A stretch of DNA of 64,000 nt from Williamsia sp. DF01-3. GTDB taxonomy: Bacteria; Actinomycetota; Actinomycetes; Mycobacteriales; Mycobacteriaceae. The translations under genes and the position numbers were made by a program. The stretch spans positions 1-64,000 of the forward strand of contig NZ_JALKFS010000005.1 in assembly GCF_023051145.1 (NCBI RefSeq). The letters are read 5' to 3'. The notes beneath the pieces are model-generated. The model was not told where the DNA came from and searched no databases. It saw only the letters and a program-made list of their open reading frames with translations. Positions within the stretch are counted from its first letter, which is position 1. Every line of letters begins with the position of its first letter. Positions 24,035-34,941 of the stretch are shown here, piece after piece.

Positions 24035-25748
24035 TCAGAGGAAGCGAGCGCGACCGTGGTCGCGGAAGTCCTGCTCGAGCGCTCGGCGATCGGCGTCGGT
24101 CATCAGCGTGTACCGCGGCGTTCCTCGACCCACCCAGTGGAACACCGGCTCCTCACACCGCCAGCCCTCGGACTGCAGTGCACGCTTGAGCACCTTGTTC
24201 GATCCGGTGACCGGGAGATCGGTCGAGATCCGGACGAACCGGGGTGCCGCCTTGGTTCCGAGATCGGCTTGCGCCGAGAGGTATTCGGCGAACTCGTCGG
24301 GATCGAAGTCGGACAGGTCGGCCACTTCGACGGCAGCCATCACCTGGTCACCGGACCGGGGGTCCGGGACTGCGAACACACCGGTGGCGATCACCTTCGG
24401 GTGGCGACGCAGGATGTGCTCGATCATCAGGGCAGAGGTGTTCTCCCCGTCGACCCGGATCCAATCACCCTTGCGACCGGCAAAGTAGAGAAAGCCGGCT
24501 TCGTCGACATACCCGAGATCACCGGTCCAGTACCAGCCGTGGCGAATTCGCTCGGCGACCGCCGATTCGTTCTTGTAGTAACCCTCGAATCGCGCGGCAC
24601 CGGCCTTGTCGATCATCTCCCCGATGGCCACGTCGGGGTTGACGACATGGCCGTGCTCGTCCAGCACTGCGCGCGGACACTCCTGGAGTGTCTCCGGGTC
24701 TACGATGACAACATTGTCGTTGGCCGGCCGGCCCAGTGCTCCGGCGGGCGCATCGGGATCGAGCTTCACCGAGCCTGCGCCCTCGCTCGAGCCGTACGCC
24801 TCGTACAGCTTCGCCCCGAAGCGGCGGACGAACTCGGCCTTGTCACCGGGGGACGCCTCCGTCCCGAACCCGTGGGTCAACGTGTTCACGTGGTCATCGG
24901 GCGATTCCTCGGTGGACATCAGGTAACCGAGCGCCTTGCCCACGTACGTGAAATACGTTGCCCCGTAATAACGAACGTCCGACATGAACCCCGAGGCCGT
25001 GAACTTCGGCACCAGCGCCACCGTGGCGCCCTGAGACAGGGCCGGTGCCCACAGACCCATCAACGCGTTGCCGTGGAACAGCGGCATGCAGCAATAGCAG
25101 ACGTCGTCCCTGTCGATGTCGTACTTCGCGCAGTTCGAGTAGGCCAGCCGAGTGATCCGACCCTGACTGCACCGCACGGCTTGACATCCCGGTGGTGCCG
25201 GAGGTGAACAGCAGCAGAAACAGCGTGGTGGCGTCGACGTCGTCTGCCACAGAGGGTTCGGTGGCGTGCTCGGACACCGTGTTGATGTACGAATCGGCGT
25301 CGACCATGACAAATCTGTCGTCGGTGAGGCCCAGGTCCAGGCCGGCCAGCTTCTCTCGTCCTTTGTGGTCTGTGACGATCAGCTGGCAGTCGACGTAGCG
25401 GACCTCGGCCTCGAGTTCTCTACCCCGGCGGGTCGGGTTGATGCCGACGATCGTGGCCCCGGTCAAGGCCGCTGCGCCCAGCCAGAACACGAACTCGGGA
25501 GTGTTCTCCAGCAGGACCCCGATGTGGAAGGGACCGGGCCGTCGCAGCGACTGTGCCAGCGCGCCGCGTGCCGCGCTCTCCCGCACCACCTCATCCCATG
25601 TCCAGTCCCGGGCGCGGGTACGCAATCCGAGGTGCTGGTCGCCTACCCGCTCCATGAGCATCCGGGCGACGTCGGGGTGGTGGGTTGTCGATGAGGCTGC
25701 TGTCGTGCCGGCGTCGGTGGTGGTCGGGTTCAAGACATCAGTCCTCAT
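24035..25748 (-). pseudogene. Acyl-CoA synthetase (AMP-forming), frameshifted in the P-loop
   Basis: The N-terminal part reads from ATG 25748 (ATGA overlap with the OYE gene) to LLLFTSGTTGMS. The rest reads in another frame from AVRCSQGRITRLAYSN through YEAYGSSEGAGS, WTGDLGYVDEAG and NKVLKRALQ to 24035. About two bases are missing near 25178-25187, exactly where the P-loop lysine should be (expected GMSKAV). Both flanks are otherwise intact and well conserved, so a recent mutation or sequencing error is likely. If functional it would make steroid-acyl-CoA for the downstream ChsE enzymes, 52 bp away. Confidence 0.82.
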
Positions 25749-26938
25749 CGTGGACGCAGCACACAGTGTGTGCCGCCGTAGATCGCCGTCATGCATTTGT
25801 TGTTGTGATTACACAGGCCTGGCGAGTGGGTGTCAGCGGAAATGCGGTTCACGAGGTCGGGCTCACGGAGCAGCGCCCTGGCGACGGCCACGAACTGGAA
25901 CCCCTCCCTCATCGCGAGGTCCATGGTTTCGCGGCCGGTGATCCCACCGAGCAGGACCAGGGGCATCTTGACCGCTTCGCGGATCTGGCGGGCGTCGTCG
26001 AGGAGATACGCGTCCTTGTACGGGTACTCCTTCAGAAAGTGTTTGCCCACCAGCTGGATTCCCAGTTTGGTCGGCTGCGGCATCACTGCGGCGAAGTCAC
26101 GCAGAGGCGCGTCACCCTTGAACAGATACATCGGGTTGAGCAGTGAACTGCCCGCGGTGAGTTCGAGCGCGTCCAGGGATCCGTCCTGCTCGAGCCACTG
26201 CGCAACCTGGATGGCTTCATCGACCCAGAATCCCCCGGGCACACCGTCGTCCATGTTCAGCTTGGCCAGGATCGCGATCCTGTCCCCGACGGCGTCGCGC
26301 ACCGCGCGAGCGACCTCACGGGCAAAACGCGCCCGGTTCTTCAGGGACCCGCCATAGTCGTCTTTGCGCTTGTTCACCCGTGGGCTCAGGAATGAGCTGA
26401 CCAGGTAGTTGTGACCGAAGTGGAGCTCGACGGCGTCGAAACCGGTCTCGATGGCGCGGCGTGCGGCATCGGCGTGCGCCTCCACGATCCGTGCGATGTC
26501 CGCCGTGGAGGCCGGCTTGGAGAAGTTCTGTGTGGTCATCCGGAAGGCCCGGGAGGGGCCCAGAGCCGGCGTACCAAGGTATTTCGAGCCTGCCACCGGG
26601 CCGGCATGACCGATCTGCGCCGACACCGCCGCTCCCTCGTCGTGAATGGCGTCGGTGAGCCTGCGCAGACCTGGCATGGCCTCGTCACGCCAGTAGATCT
26701 GGGCCGGCGAGGTCCGGCCCTCGTACGACACCGCGCAGTAAGCAACGGTTGTCATCCCGACGCCACCAGCGGCCGGTCGGCGATGGAATTCGATCAGTTC
26801 GTCGGAGACGAGCCCTTTAGGGGTCAGACCCTCAAAGGTGGCGGCCTTGATGACCCGGTTACGTAGGGAGATCGGCCCCAATTTTGCCGGTGCAAGCGGG
26901 TCGGCGTGCACCGGGGGAAACCCGAGTTCTGTGGTCAT
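25745..26938 (-). CDS. NADH:flavin oxidoreductase (old yellow enzyme family)
   Basis: The 397-residue FMN TIM barrel has LRNRVIKAATFEGLTP, the active-site region in AQIGHAGP, HFGHNYLVSSFLSPRVNKRKDDYGGS and the phosphate-binding GITGRETMDLAM. This is the dienoyl-CoA reductase/OYE class but without the C-terminal FAD/NADH domain of the longer BaiCD-type enzymes. It may reduce a conjugated C=C in a steroid ring or side chain. It heads the leftward operon to kshB, and a weak island palindrome lies upstream. The C terminus CNHNNKCM has two cysteines that might be a relic of a cluster-binding site. Confidence 0.82.
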   Translation of the reverse strand: MTTELGFPPVHADPLAPAKLGPISLRNRVIKAATFEGLTPKGLVSDELIEFHRRPAAGGVGMTTVAYCAVSYEGRTSPAQIYWRDEAMPGLRRLTDAIHDEGAAVSAQIGHAGPVAGSKYLGTPALGPSRAFRMTTQNFSKPASTADIARIVEAHADAARRAIETGFDAVELHFGHNYLVSSFLSPRVNKRKDDYGGSLKNRARFAREVARAVRDAVGDRIAILAKLNMDDGVPGGFWVDEAIQVAQWLEQDGSLDALELTAGSSLLNPMYLFKGDAPLRDFAAVMPQPTKLGIQLVGKHFLKEYPYKDAYLLDDARQIREAVKMPLVLLGGITGRETMDLAMREGFQFVAVARALLREPDLVNRISADTHSPGLCNHNNKCMTAIYGGTHCVLRPR

Positions 26939-27004
26939 GATGATATTCCTCCAGCTGCGAGACTGGGCCGAACCGTATCGCCGCCCACCGATACCGAACA
27001 GGCA

Positions 27005-27023
27005 AGTCTCGGTGAGTGGTAAC
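27005..27023. promoter_or_regulatory. Weak island palindrome between OYE and acyl-CoA synthetase
   Basis: AGTCTCGGTGAGTGGTAAC has a good left half and a poor right half. It lies in the divergent gap 26939-27128, in a position comparable with the other sites. Confidence 0.4.
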
Positions 27024-27128
27024 GGTCACCATGAATACGTGGCGCCATGACATTTTGTGACCAGAATCCCAGTCCCGTTGAGCAGCCCGAGCGTGGCGAG
27101 CACAGCAGTACTACCGAAAGGCCTCCGC

Positions 27129-28790
27129 ATGACTGCGTCCACCGATCTCCAGCACCATCTTGATCAAGTGGTGGCCCGCCTGGTCGGCCCGGGTGGGCCG
27201 TTCGAGCTGGTCGACGAAGAGATCCTCGGCGCCAGCATGTCGGTGATGAAACACCGCAGGCGCGCCGTGGCCGAACTGCTCCCGTTGTCGGCGACATGGG
27301 GGACAAACGATTACCTTGTCACCACCGACCGGCGGATCTCGTACGCCGACCATCTTTCTGCAGTTGCCGCACTGGCAGCTGGGTTCGCCGAGAGGTACGG
27401 GGTGGGCAAGGGTGACCGGGTCGCAATCCTGGCGGCGAACACCCCGGAGTGGGTCATGACCTTCTGGGCCACACAGGCGCTCGGGGCCATCACCGTTGGC
27501 CTGAACGGCTGGTGGGTACCTCGCGAGGTCACCTACGGGATCGAGCACAGTCGGCCGAAGGTACTGGTGGTCGACGCCAAAAGGGCTGCCGCCCTACCGG
27601 AACTGCCGGACACCGTCACCGTCCTGACCATGGAAGACGACCTCCCCGCGCTGATCGCGGAGTTCAGCGGCGTCGACCTTCCGAGCGTCGACATCGACGA
27701 AGACGACCCTTCGGTGATCCTCTACACCAGCGGCACCAGCGGGCGCCCCAAGGGCGCTCTGCACTCGCAGCGCAACCTGCTCGCGGTCGTGGACTACCAG
27801 CGGTTCGCCGAGGCGTTCACGGCCGAGCTACGCGGACAGACTCCTGACCCGTCTGCGCCCAGTTCTGCACGCCACCTGCTGACCTCGCCGCTCTTCCACA
27901 TCGCGAGCCTGCACAACCTCGTGGTCCCGCGCCTGGCGACCGGCAGCGCGGTCGTGATGAATCAGGGGGCTTTCGACGCCGACACCGTCCTGGCGCTCAT
28001 CGAGCGTGAACGGGTCACCAATTGGGGTGCCGTGCCCACCATGGCCACCAGGCTCCTCGAGCACGACAACGTCGAGAAGTACGACCTCTCGTCCCTGACG
28101 TCGTTTGCGTTGGCTTCCGCGCCGTCATCGGTGGCGTTCAAAGAACGCTTGCAGGAGAAGTTCCCCTTCGCCCGCGGCGCGCTGGTCGACAGCTACGGCC
28201 TCACCGAGTGCAGCACTGCCATCGCCGTCGCGACCCCAGCCGACATCGAAGCCTTCCCCGGAACACTCGGAAGGCCGATCATCACCGTCAGCATGGAGAT
28301 CCGCGATGCGTCGGGAGACCCGGTGCCCGACGGGACCGAGGGAGAGGTCTGCGTGCGCAGCCCGTTCGTGATGCTCGGCTACTGGGAAGACGAGCAGGCC
28401 ACAGCTGCCGCCATCGCCCCCGGGCGCTGGCTTCGCACAGGCGATTTCGGCTTGATCGACAACGGCAGGCTCCGGCTCACCGGTCGCCGATCGGACCTGA
28501 TCCTGCGCGGCGGCGAGAATGTCTACCCGACAGAGATCGAACAGTGCCTCGACGAACATCCGGACGTGGCCGAGTGCGCGGTGGTCGGCGTACCGCATCC
28601 GGACCTCGGCCAGGAGGTGGCCGCAGTGGTGGTGACCCGCCCCGGATCGACCACCACCGAGGACCGATTGCGCGCCTTCGCAGCCGAACGACTCTCGTAC
28701 TACAAGGTCCCGACGCAGTGGCGGATCACCGATCAGCCGTTGCCGCGCAACGCAACCGGGAAGATGATGCGTAGGCAGATCGCGTTGTGA
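27129..28790 (+). CDS. Class I adenylate-forming acyl-CoA synthetase (FadD-like)
   Basis: The 553-residue ligase has a complete motif set: P-loop [33 protein letters not shown], hinge [16 protein letters not shown] and the catalytic lysine [13 protein letters not shown] 27129 follows GAAAGG at 27116-27121; in-frame sequence further upstream lacks a ribosome site. In the island it is the only intact ligase, so it is the best candidate for activating a bile-acid or shortened steroid side chain. Substrate specificity cannot be read. Confidence 0.85.
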   Translation: MTASTDLQHHLDQVVARLVGPGGPFELVDEEILGASMSVMKHRRRAVAELLPLSATWGTNDYLVTTDRRISYADHLSAVAALAAGFAERYGVGKGDRVAILAANTPEWVMTFWATQALGAITVGLNGWWVPREVTYGIEHSRPKVLVVDAKRAAALPELPDTVTVLTMEDDLPALIAEFSGVDLPSVDIDEDDPSVILYTSGTSGRPKGALHSQRNLLAVVDYQRFAEAFTAELRGQTPDPSAPSSARHLLTSPLFHIASLHNLVVPRLATGSAVVMNQGAFDADTVLALIERERVTNWGAVPTMATRLLEHDNVEKYDLSSLTSFALASAPSSVAFKERLQEKFPFARGALVDSYGLTECSTAIAVATPADIEAFPGTLGRPIITVSMEIRDASGDPVPDGTEGEVCVRSPFVMLGYWEDEQATAAAIAPGRWLRTGDFGLIDNGRLRLTGRRSDLILRGGENVYPTEIEQCLDEHPDVAECAVVGVPHPDLGQEVAAVVVTRPGSTTTEDRLRAFAAERLSYYKVPTQWRITDQPLPRNATGKMMRRQIAL

Positions 28791-28794
28791 GTTC

Positions 28795-28826
28795 TCCGGC
28801 GCCGGTGGTCAACCGCCGGCGCCGGA
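28795..28826 (+). terminator. Hairpin terminator after the acyl-CoA synthetase
   Basis: TCCGGCGCCGG (28795-28805) and CCGGCGCCGGA (28816-28826) form an 11-bp perfect stem 5 bp after the stop. A second inverted repeat, TGCACACAAG (28842-28851) with CTTGTGTGCA (28889-28898), follows with a 37-nt loop. Confidence 0.65.
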
Positions 28827-28923
28827 CCTCGCGGGTCCAGCTGCACACAAGATGCCCCGCAGCGTCACATCCGGCCGGACGACCCCGACTTGTGTGCAAC
28901 CAGGCTCTGCCAGAGGGCAGCGC

Positions 28924-29045
28924 CTAGTCGACAGCCGGCGCCCACTGCACGCCGTTGATGTGCGCGCCGCCGTCGACGAACAGTGTGTTTCCCGTCAGGT
29001 ACCGGCGCCGGCGCCCACGGCCACCCGTCCGTTCAGTGTGGCCAT
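28924..29045 (-). pseudogene. SDR gene collapsed by an internal deletion
   Basis: Reading leftward, ATG 29045 gives MATLNGRVAVGAGAGT then a stop. In another frame the sequence directly continues with YLTGNTLFVDGGAHINGVQ to a stop at 28924. These are the first about 15 and last about 25 residues of a classical SDR with roughly 200 residues missing. AAGGGGTG before the ATG survives. The join lies in GGCGCCGGCGCCGGT, a short GC repeat, which could have mediated the deletion. Its position behind the thioesterase suggests it once closed the 34814-29072 operon. Confidence 0.8.
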
Positions 29046-29071
29046 GAAAGCACCCCTTCATCGGCCCGCAC

Positions 29072-29716
29072 CTATCGAGGGCGCGGCACCGTCTTGTCGA
29101 TGAACAGTGCCTCGACCGAGACACATACGGTGCCGTCGGCAGTGCGGATGTCGCCGACGGTATTGATCTTGATCCCCTCTTCGGCGACCATCCGGCCGCT
29201 CACGGTCAGCGGTTCGAACAGAGGAGTAGGACGGTGGTAGCGGACGTTGAGTTGTGCTGTGGCACCGCTACGGCCCGCCCAGGCATTCGCCACACCGAGG
29301 GTGTGGTCGAGAAGCAGTGCTGCCACGCCGCCATGAAGGTGTCCGGGTGGTCCCTGGTAAGGAAAAGTCAGTGTCACTTCACCTTCTACTGAACCGTCCT
29401 CGCGGCCGGCCAGTGTCAGCGGCGGCGCAATCGCATTCTCTGGTCCGGTGACCGGGTCGTGGCGGGTGACGCCCTCGCCGTGCCACATGTCGATCAGCCG
29501 CTCGGCGATCTCCGGCGAGTGTTCTTCGAGGTGCTCGGCGATGTTGTCCAGCTCCTCGGCGACCCGTTGCAGATTGGCATTCGTCCGGTCTGTGCGCAAC
29601 AGGGCGTCCACGACCCGACGCGCCGCAGCCGTGGCGCGGTCGACGGGCCGGTCCTGAGGCGCCGAGGTGAGCACGGTTCCGTCAGGCGCATTACCGACGG
29701 TGGGGTGAAGGGTCAT
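29072..29716 (-). CDS. PaaI/4HBT-type hotdog thioesterase
   Basis: The 214-residue protein has an N-terminal helical extension of about 90 residues (AEELDNIAEHLEEHSPEIAE) followed by a hotdog domain with GHLHGGVAALLLDHTLGVAN and LNVRYHRPTPL. The HGG-x-A-x3-D arrangement fits acyl-CoA thioesterases. The start overlaps the upstream hydratase stop (ATGA). It could free CoA from dead-end steroid acyl-CoAs. The acidic helical extension is not typical of short PaaI proteins. Confidence 0.78.
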   Translation of the reverse strand: MTLHPTVGNAPDGTVLTSAPQDRPVDRATAAARRVVDALLRTDRTNANLQRVAEELDNIAEHLEEHSPEIAERLIDMWHGEGVTRHDPVTGPENAIAPPLTLAGREDGSVEGEVTLTFPYQGPPGHLHGGVAALLLDHTLGVANAWAGRSGATAQLNVRYHRPTPLFEPLTVSGRMVAEEGIKINTVGDIRTADGTVCVSVEALFIDKTVPRPR

Positions 29717-30582
29717 CGGATCTCCATGTGGGCGTGGGTCAATACCGCCTGACCATCACGGTCCGGGCAGACAGAGTGCAGGATGAGTCGGTTGTTCTCG
29801 CGCCACACCGATGTCTCGATGGCCTCACCGGGATAGATCGATCCGGCGAACCGCGCCGAAAACGTCTGGACAGCTGCGGTATCACCGCCGAGGATGCCAT
29901 CGACGACGGCCTTGCAGACCACGCCGTAGGATGCCAGGCCGTGCAGGATGGGACGATCGAAACCGGCGTGCGCGGCGAAATCCGGATCCGCGTGCAGAGG
30001 GTTCATGTCGCCGCTGAGACGGTAGACAAGGGCTTGGCGGGCGGTGGTCTGCGATCTCAGTACCTTGTCCGGCGCACGGTCCGGGGCAACTGCGGACGTC
30101 TCGGGGCCCGCGGGGCCTCCGAATCCGCCCTCACCCCTGGCCCAGATCTGCATCTCGCTGGTCCACAACGGGCTCCCGTCCACGTCGGCGGCCGCCTGCT
30201 CCAAGACGATGACCGCCGCCTTGCCCTTGTCCCAGACATCAGCGACGCGGGACGACAGCAACGCTGACCCCGAGGCAGGGATCGGGCCGTGCATCGTGAG
30301 CGACTGACCGCCGTGCAGGATCTTGCGGAGGTCGATGTCGATTCCCGGCAGGGTCATCCCAGGCGGCGCAATTTCTCCCGCCGAAACACCCTGTCCGGCA
30401 ACCACGGCGAAAGTCGGGAGCACGCTGATGTTCTTCTCGTACACCCAGCGCAATTCCGCCGGATCGACGGGATCGGCGCCCGCGCCGATCCCGAGTTGAT
30501 ACAGCAACACGTCCCGCTCGGTCCAGGACACCTCTCGAACGGAGGGCTCAGCGGCCAGTGCTGCGAGACGATCGATACCCAC
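29713..30582 (-). CDS. MaoC-like (hydratase 2-type) steroid enoyl-CoA hydratase
   Basis: The 289-residue double-hotdog protein has the complete hydratase 2 signature YRLSGDMNPLHADPDFA, with Asp and His in place, then PILHGLASYG. The N-terminal hotdog carries LPTFAVVAGQ and VWDKGKAAVIVLE. GTG 30582 is chosen because AAAGGAG precedes it. It lies 34 bp after the FadE34-like gene, so it is the likely hydratase acting on the C24 enoyl-CoA formed by that enzyme, giving a (3R)-type hydroxyacyl-CoA. Confidence 0.85.
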   Translation of the reverse strand: MGIDRLAALAAEPSVREVSWTERDVLLYQLGIGAGADPVDPAELRWVYEKNISVLPTFAVVAGQGVSAGEIAPPGMTLPGIDIDLRKILHGGQSLTMHGPIPASGSALLSSRVADVWDKGKAAVIVLEQAAADVDGSPLWTSEMQIWARGEGGFGGPAGPETSAVAPDRAPDKVLRSQTTARQALVYRLSGDMNPLHADPDFAAHAGFDRPILHGLASYGVVCKAVVDGILGGDTAAVQTFSARFAGSIYPGEAIETSVWRENNRLILHSVCPDRDGQAVLTHAHMEIR

Positions 30583-30616
30583 GGTCAGGGCTCCTTTGTG
30601 GTGCGAACGGGTTGCC

Positions 30617-32806
30617 TCACTTGCCGGGCGCGGGGTCACGAGGTAGACCGAGGATCCGCTCAGCGATGATGTTCAGCTGGACGTTGGTGGTACCACCGGC
30701 GATCGACAGACACTGCGAGTTCAGGAACTGCTGCGTGGGCGACCACCGGTCCTGTTCTCCGAGTAGCGCATCAGGTCCGGTCCACTCCATCGCCACCTCC
30801 CAGATCTGCTGGATGTGCTCGACGCCCAGCAGCTTGGCGATGGACGACTCGGCACCGGGTTGTCCTCCGGCGAGCGAGCGCAGTGTGGTCCGGAGCGCCA
30901 TCAAACCGCCGGACTGTGCGTCGCACAGCACTTTTCCGAGAACGGTCAGTTGTTCATCGTCGAGACCGCCGGGCAACGACGCGGCCAGGTTCAGCAGCGT
31001 TTCGCCACCCGATCCCAACGACGAGTCGTTCGACAGTGAGACCCGTTCGTTCGCCAGCGTGGTGCGCGCGAGCTTCCAGCCTTCGCCGGGCTCGCCGACG
31101 AGGCAGTCGTCGGGGACGAACACGTCGTCGAGGAACACCTCGTTGAATAGTGACTCGCCGGTGATCTCCCGCAGTGGCCTGATGTCGAGGCCAGGACTGT
31201 TCTGGATGTCGACCAGGAAGTACGACAGACCTTTGTGTTTCGCGACGTAGCCGTCCGTGCGGGCCAGGCAGATGCCCCAGTGGGCGTCGCGCGCGCCGGA
31301 CGTCCACACCTTCTGCCCCTGCAGTCTCCACCCGCCGTCGACCTTGGTGGCCTTGGTGCTGAGCCCGGCGAGATCCGACCCGGCTCCTGGTTCGGAGAAC
31401 AATTGACACCAGACGATGTCGCCCCGCAGCGACGGCCGCACAAAACGCTGCAGCTGCTGGTGGTTGCCGTGGGCGATGAGTGTAGGGACCACCCAGTTGC
31501 CGATGATCATGTCGTGCGGCTCCAGAGCCGCCGCGCCCAATTCCTCGGCGATGACCAACTGCGTCACGGCGTCCGCCCCCTTACCCCAGGGCGCAGCGAA
31601 ATGTGGTGCGGTATACCCCTTGTCGGCCAGGTAGCGCGACCGCCGACCCGCTTCCAGCGCGGTGGCACCGGCCAGCTCCGCACGGATATCGGCGCGGATC
31701 TGCTCTGCCTCCGCAGGCAAGTCGATGCCGAGCACACGACGGACTCCGTTGATCGTCAGGCTCGCCACCCGTCGTTGCCAGGTGGCGGTGGATCCGAGCA
31801 GGATCCGGAGGGATTGGGCGCGCCGCATGTACAGGTGAGCGTCGTGTTCCCAGGTGTACCCGATGCCGCCGAGGATCTGGATGCAGTCCTTGGTGACGGT
31901 GAAGGCAGCCTCCGGGGCCACGGCCCCTGCGACAGCGGCGGCCAACGACGCCTCGGATCGATTTGTCGACGGCGCCATAGCGCGGGCGGCGTCCCACGCG
32001 GTCACCCGGGCCTGTTCGGTGGAGGCGAGCATCCGCGCGGCCTTGTGCTTGACACCCTGGAACTGACCGATGACTCGGCCGAATTGCTGTCGTATCCGGG
32101 CATATTCGGCCGCTGTGTCGGTGGCCCAGCCGGCCAGACCTGCGGCTTCGGCAGAGAACAGTGTCGACGCGAGGTCGAGTACCCGCTGCGGATCGAGATC
32201 GAGGACGTCTTCGGGGGAGAGTTCCACGTTCTCGGCCTCGATCTGCGCGTTTCGTCGGACGAGATCGTGACTGGGCAGTTCGGTGACCGAGATCTGGTCG
32301 CGCCGGACGACCACGTACCCACGGGTGCCGTTGTCCTCAGCGGCCACCAAGAACAGGTCTGCAACCTGACCACCGAGAACGTGACCGGATCTTCCGGCCA
32401 GTGTCACGGTGTCGCCGTCGCGGATCAGTCGCAGTGAGCCCGGTTGCAGCGCAACGGCTCCGAACATGGAGCCGTCCACAAGAGATGCCAGATCAGCGGT
32501 ACGTCCGGCCTCGTGCAGGACAGCCGAGACGATGACGGTCGGCAAGAACGGCCCGGGCACCATCGAACGACCAAGCTCTTCGGTCACTATGGCCAGCTCC
32601 ACGAATCCGGCTCCCGCTCCGCCGAATTCTTCCGGCAGGTGCAGGCCCAGCATGCCGAGCTCCGCCAGCGAGTTCCAGAACACGGGTCGCGCTTCGGATT
32701 TGGCTTCGACGGCGTCGCGTATCACCGCGGCGGTCACGTGGCGCTCCGCCCACCCCCGCACCGAATCGCGCAGGTCGCGGTGGTCGTCGCTCAGTTCAAT
32801 TCCCAT
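30617..32806 (-). CDS. Two-domain acyl-CoA dehydrogenase (FadE34-like)
   Basis: The 729-residue protein holds two acyl-CoA dehydrogenase domains in tandem. The first (about 1-350) ends with QILGGIGYTWEHDAHLYMRR; the second (about 380-729) has SEPGAGSDLAGLSTKA and ends near SIAGGTTNVQLNIIAERILG. In M. tuberculosis the fused FadE34 (ChsE3) desaturates C24 steroid-CoA, and its gene lies next to kstR. Here too a KstR-like gene is two genes upstream. The C24 chain length is that of bile acids, which supports the island's proposed substrate. Confidence 0.85.
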   Translation of the reverse strand: MGIELSDDHRDLRDSVRGWAERHVTAAVIRDAVEAKSEARPVFWNSLAELGMLGLHLPEEFGGAGAGFVELAIVTEELGRSMVPGPFLPTVIVSAVLHEAGRTADLASLVDGSMFGAVALQPGSLRLIRDGDTVTLAGRSGHVLGGQVADLFLVAAEDNGTRGYVVVRRDQISVTELPSHDLVRRNAQIEAENVELSPEDVLDLDPQRVLDLASTLFSAEAAGLAGWATDTAAEYARIRQQFGRVIGQFQGVKHKAARMLASTEQARVTAWDAARAMAPSTNRSEASLAAAVAGAVAPEAAFTVTKDCIQILGGIGYTWEHDAHLYMRRAQSLRILLGSTATWQRRVASLTINGVRRVLGIDLPAEAEQIRADIRAELAGATALEAGRRSRYLADKGYTAPHFAAPWGKGADAVTQLVIAEELGAAALEPHDMIIGNWVVPTLIAHGNHQQLQRFVRPSLRGDIVWCQLFSEPGAGSDLAGLSTKATKVDGGWRLQGQKVWTSGARDAHWGICLARTDGYVAKHKGLSYFLVDIQNSPGLDIRPLREITGESLFNEVFLDDVFVPDDCLVGEPGEGWKLARTTLANERVSLSNDSSLGSGGETLLNLAASLPGGLDDEQLTVLGKVLCDAQSGGLMALRTTLRSLAGGQPGAESSIAKLLGVEHIQQIWEVAMEWTGPDALLGEQDRWSPTQQFLNSQCLSIAGGTTNVQLNIIAERILGLPRDPAPGK

Positions 32807-32858
32807 AATGCTTCAAATTCCTGTCGTGCGCGGTGTACGCCGGGCACCCGGCGAGTTG

Positions 32859-34094
<1,236 letters not shown>

Positions 34095-34166
34095 TCAGCA
34101 ATGCACGCAAAGGCCTGCGTCCCTGGCGTGCTTCCTACCGCGAAGCGCGGCGGTCAAGAATGTATT

Positions 34167-34814
34167 TCAGTACAGGTTCGTGGACAACCGCGTGAGCAGG
34201 AGGTCGCACGCGGTACGAATGTCCGACTCGGCATCCGGGATGGAGATGCGGCCGTTGAGGCACGACTGGATGACACCCAGCCAGAGCTGCATCATCAACC
34301 GGACCGCGGTGGAATCGTCCTCGGACGGATTCTCGATGCCCGCGGCCTCGAGCAGGATCTGGTGGAATACGCGGTCCACCTTCCCCGCGTCCGGCACGGT
34401 GGCGGCGTTGGCCGTGCTGTTCGACTGGATCATCGCAGTGGAGAGCGCGGGGCGGCGAAGCAGCGCACGGGTCGCTCGGACCAGTACCTCGTAGATCGCA
34501 TCCGGACCCTGACCCGCAGGTGGCCGCCTGTCGAGGTTGTCCCTGATCTGATCGATCTGCTCGACCATGACGGCGACGAACAGATGCGTCTTGGACGGAA
34601 AATACCGGTAGAGCGTGCCGATCGCGACACCCGCACGCTTGGCCACCTCGTGCATCTGAACCCGCGCCAGCTCCTTCTCGGTCGCGAGTTCGGCCGCGGC
34701 CTCGAGCATCCGCACATGACGGGCCCGCTGATCGTCGGAACTGGGTTCCGCCGCGTCCCTCGCCTCGCCAATTCTCGGCAACGTCCATCTCCCGTCGTGC
34801 GACACCAACATCAT
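34167..34814 (-). CDS. TetR family regulator, KstR-like
   Basis: The 215-residue protein has a helix-turn-helix in VQMHEVAKRAGVAIGTLYRYFPSK (about residues 55-80), very close in wording to mycobacterial KstR (VQMRAVADRADVAVGTLYRYFPSK), and a ligand-binding helical domain. KstR-type repressors release DNA when they bind steroid-CoA thioesters. The ATG pair at 34814/34811 is the likely start; no strong ribosome site is seen. The gene is the first of the operon with the thiolase and FadE34-like genes. It probably binds the CTAGAAT-type boxes. It is likely a paralogue with its own effector rather than the global KstR. Confidence 0.85.
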   Translation of the reverse strand: MMLVSHDGRWTLPRIGEARDAAEPSSDDQRARHVRMLEAAAELATEKELARVQMHEVAKRAGVAIGTLYRYFPSKTHLFVAVMVEQIDQIRDNLDRRPPAGQGPDAIYEVLVRATRALLRRPALSTAMIQSNSTANAATVPDAGKVDRVFHQILLEAAGIENPSEDDSTAVRLMMQLWLGVIQSCLNGRISIPDAESDIRTACDLLLTRLSTNLY

Positions 34815-34855
34815 GTGGTGAATGACTCTCTCATCACCGTAGGAAATTGCGCACT

Positions 34856-34874
34856 TTTCCCGGTGAGTGGGACC
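34856..34874. promoter_or_regulatory. Island palindrome between TetR and the KstD-like gene
   Basis: TTTCCCGGTGAGTGGGACC matches the 19-bp consensus with an intact centre and right half. It lies in the divergent gap 34815-34941. Confidence 0.6.
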
Positions 34875-34941
34875 TGCGGAGCAATGCCCCGCGTATTGGG
34901 ATTGCGTGAAACGAACGACAGACCCGATGGAGGCAATGACG

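Noticed and set aside
25745-26938. OYE enzyme as a BaiCD/BaiH-type bile-acid reductase
   Set aside because: It lacks the C-terminal FAD/NADH domain and clear 4Fe-4S motif of those longer proteins; only the barrel is shared.
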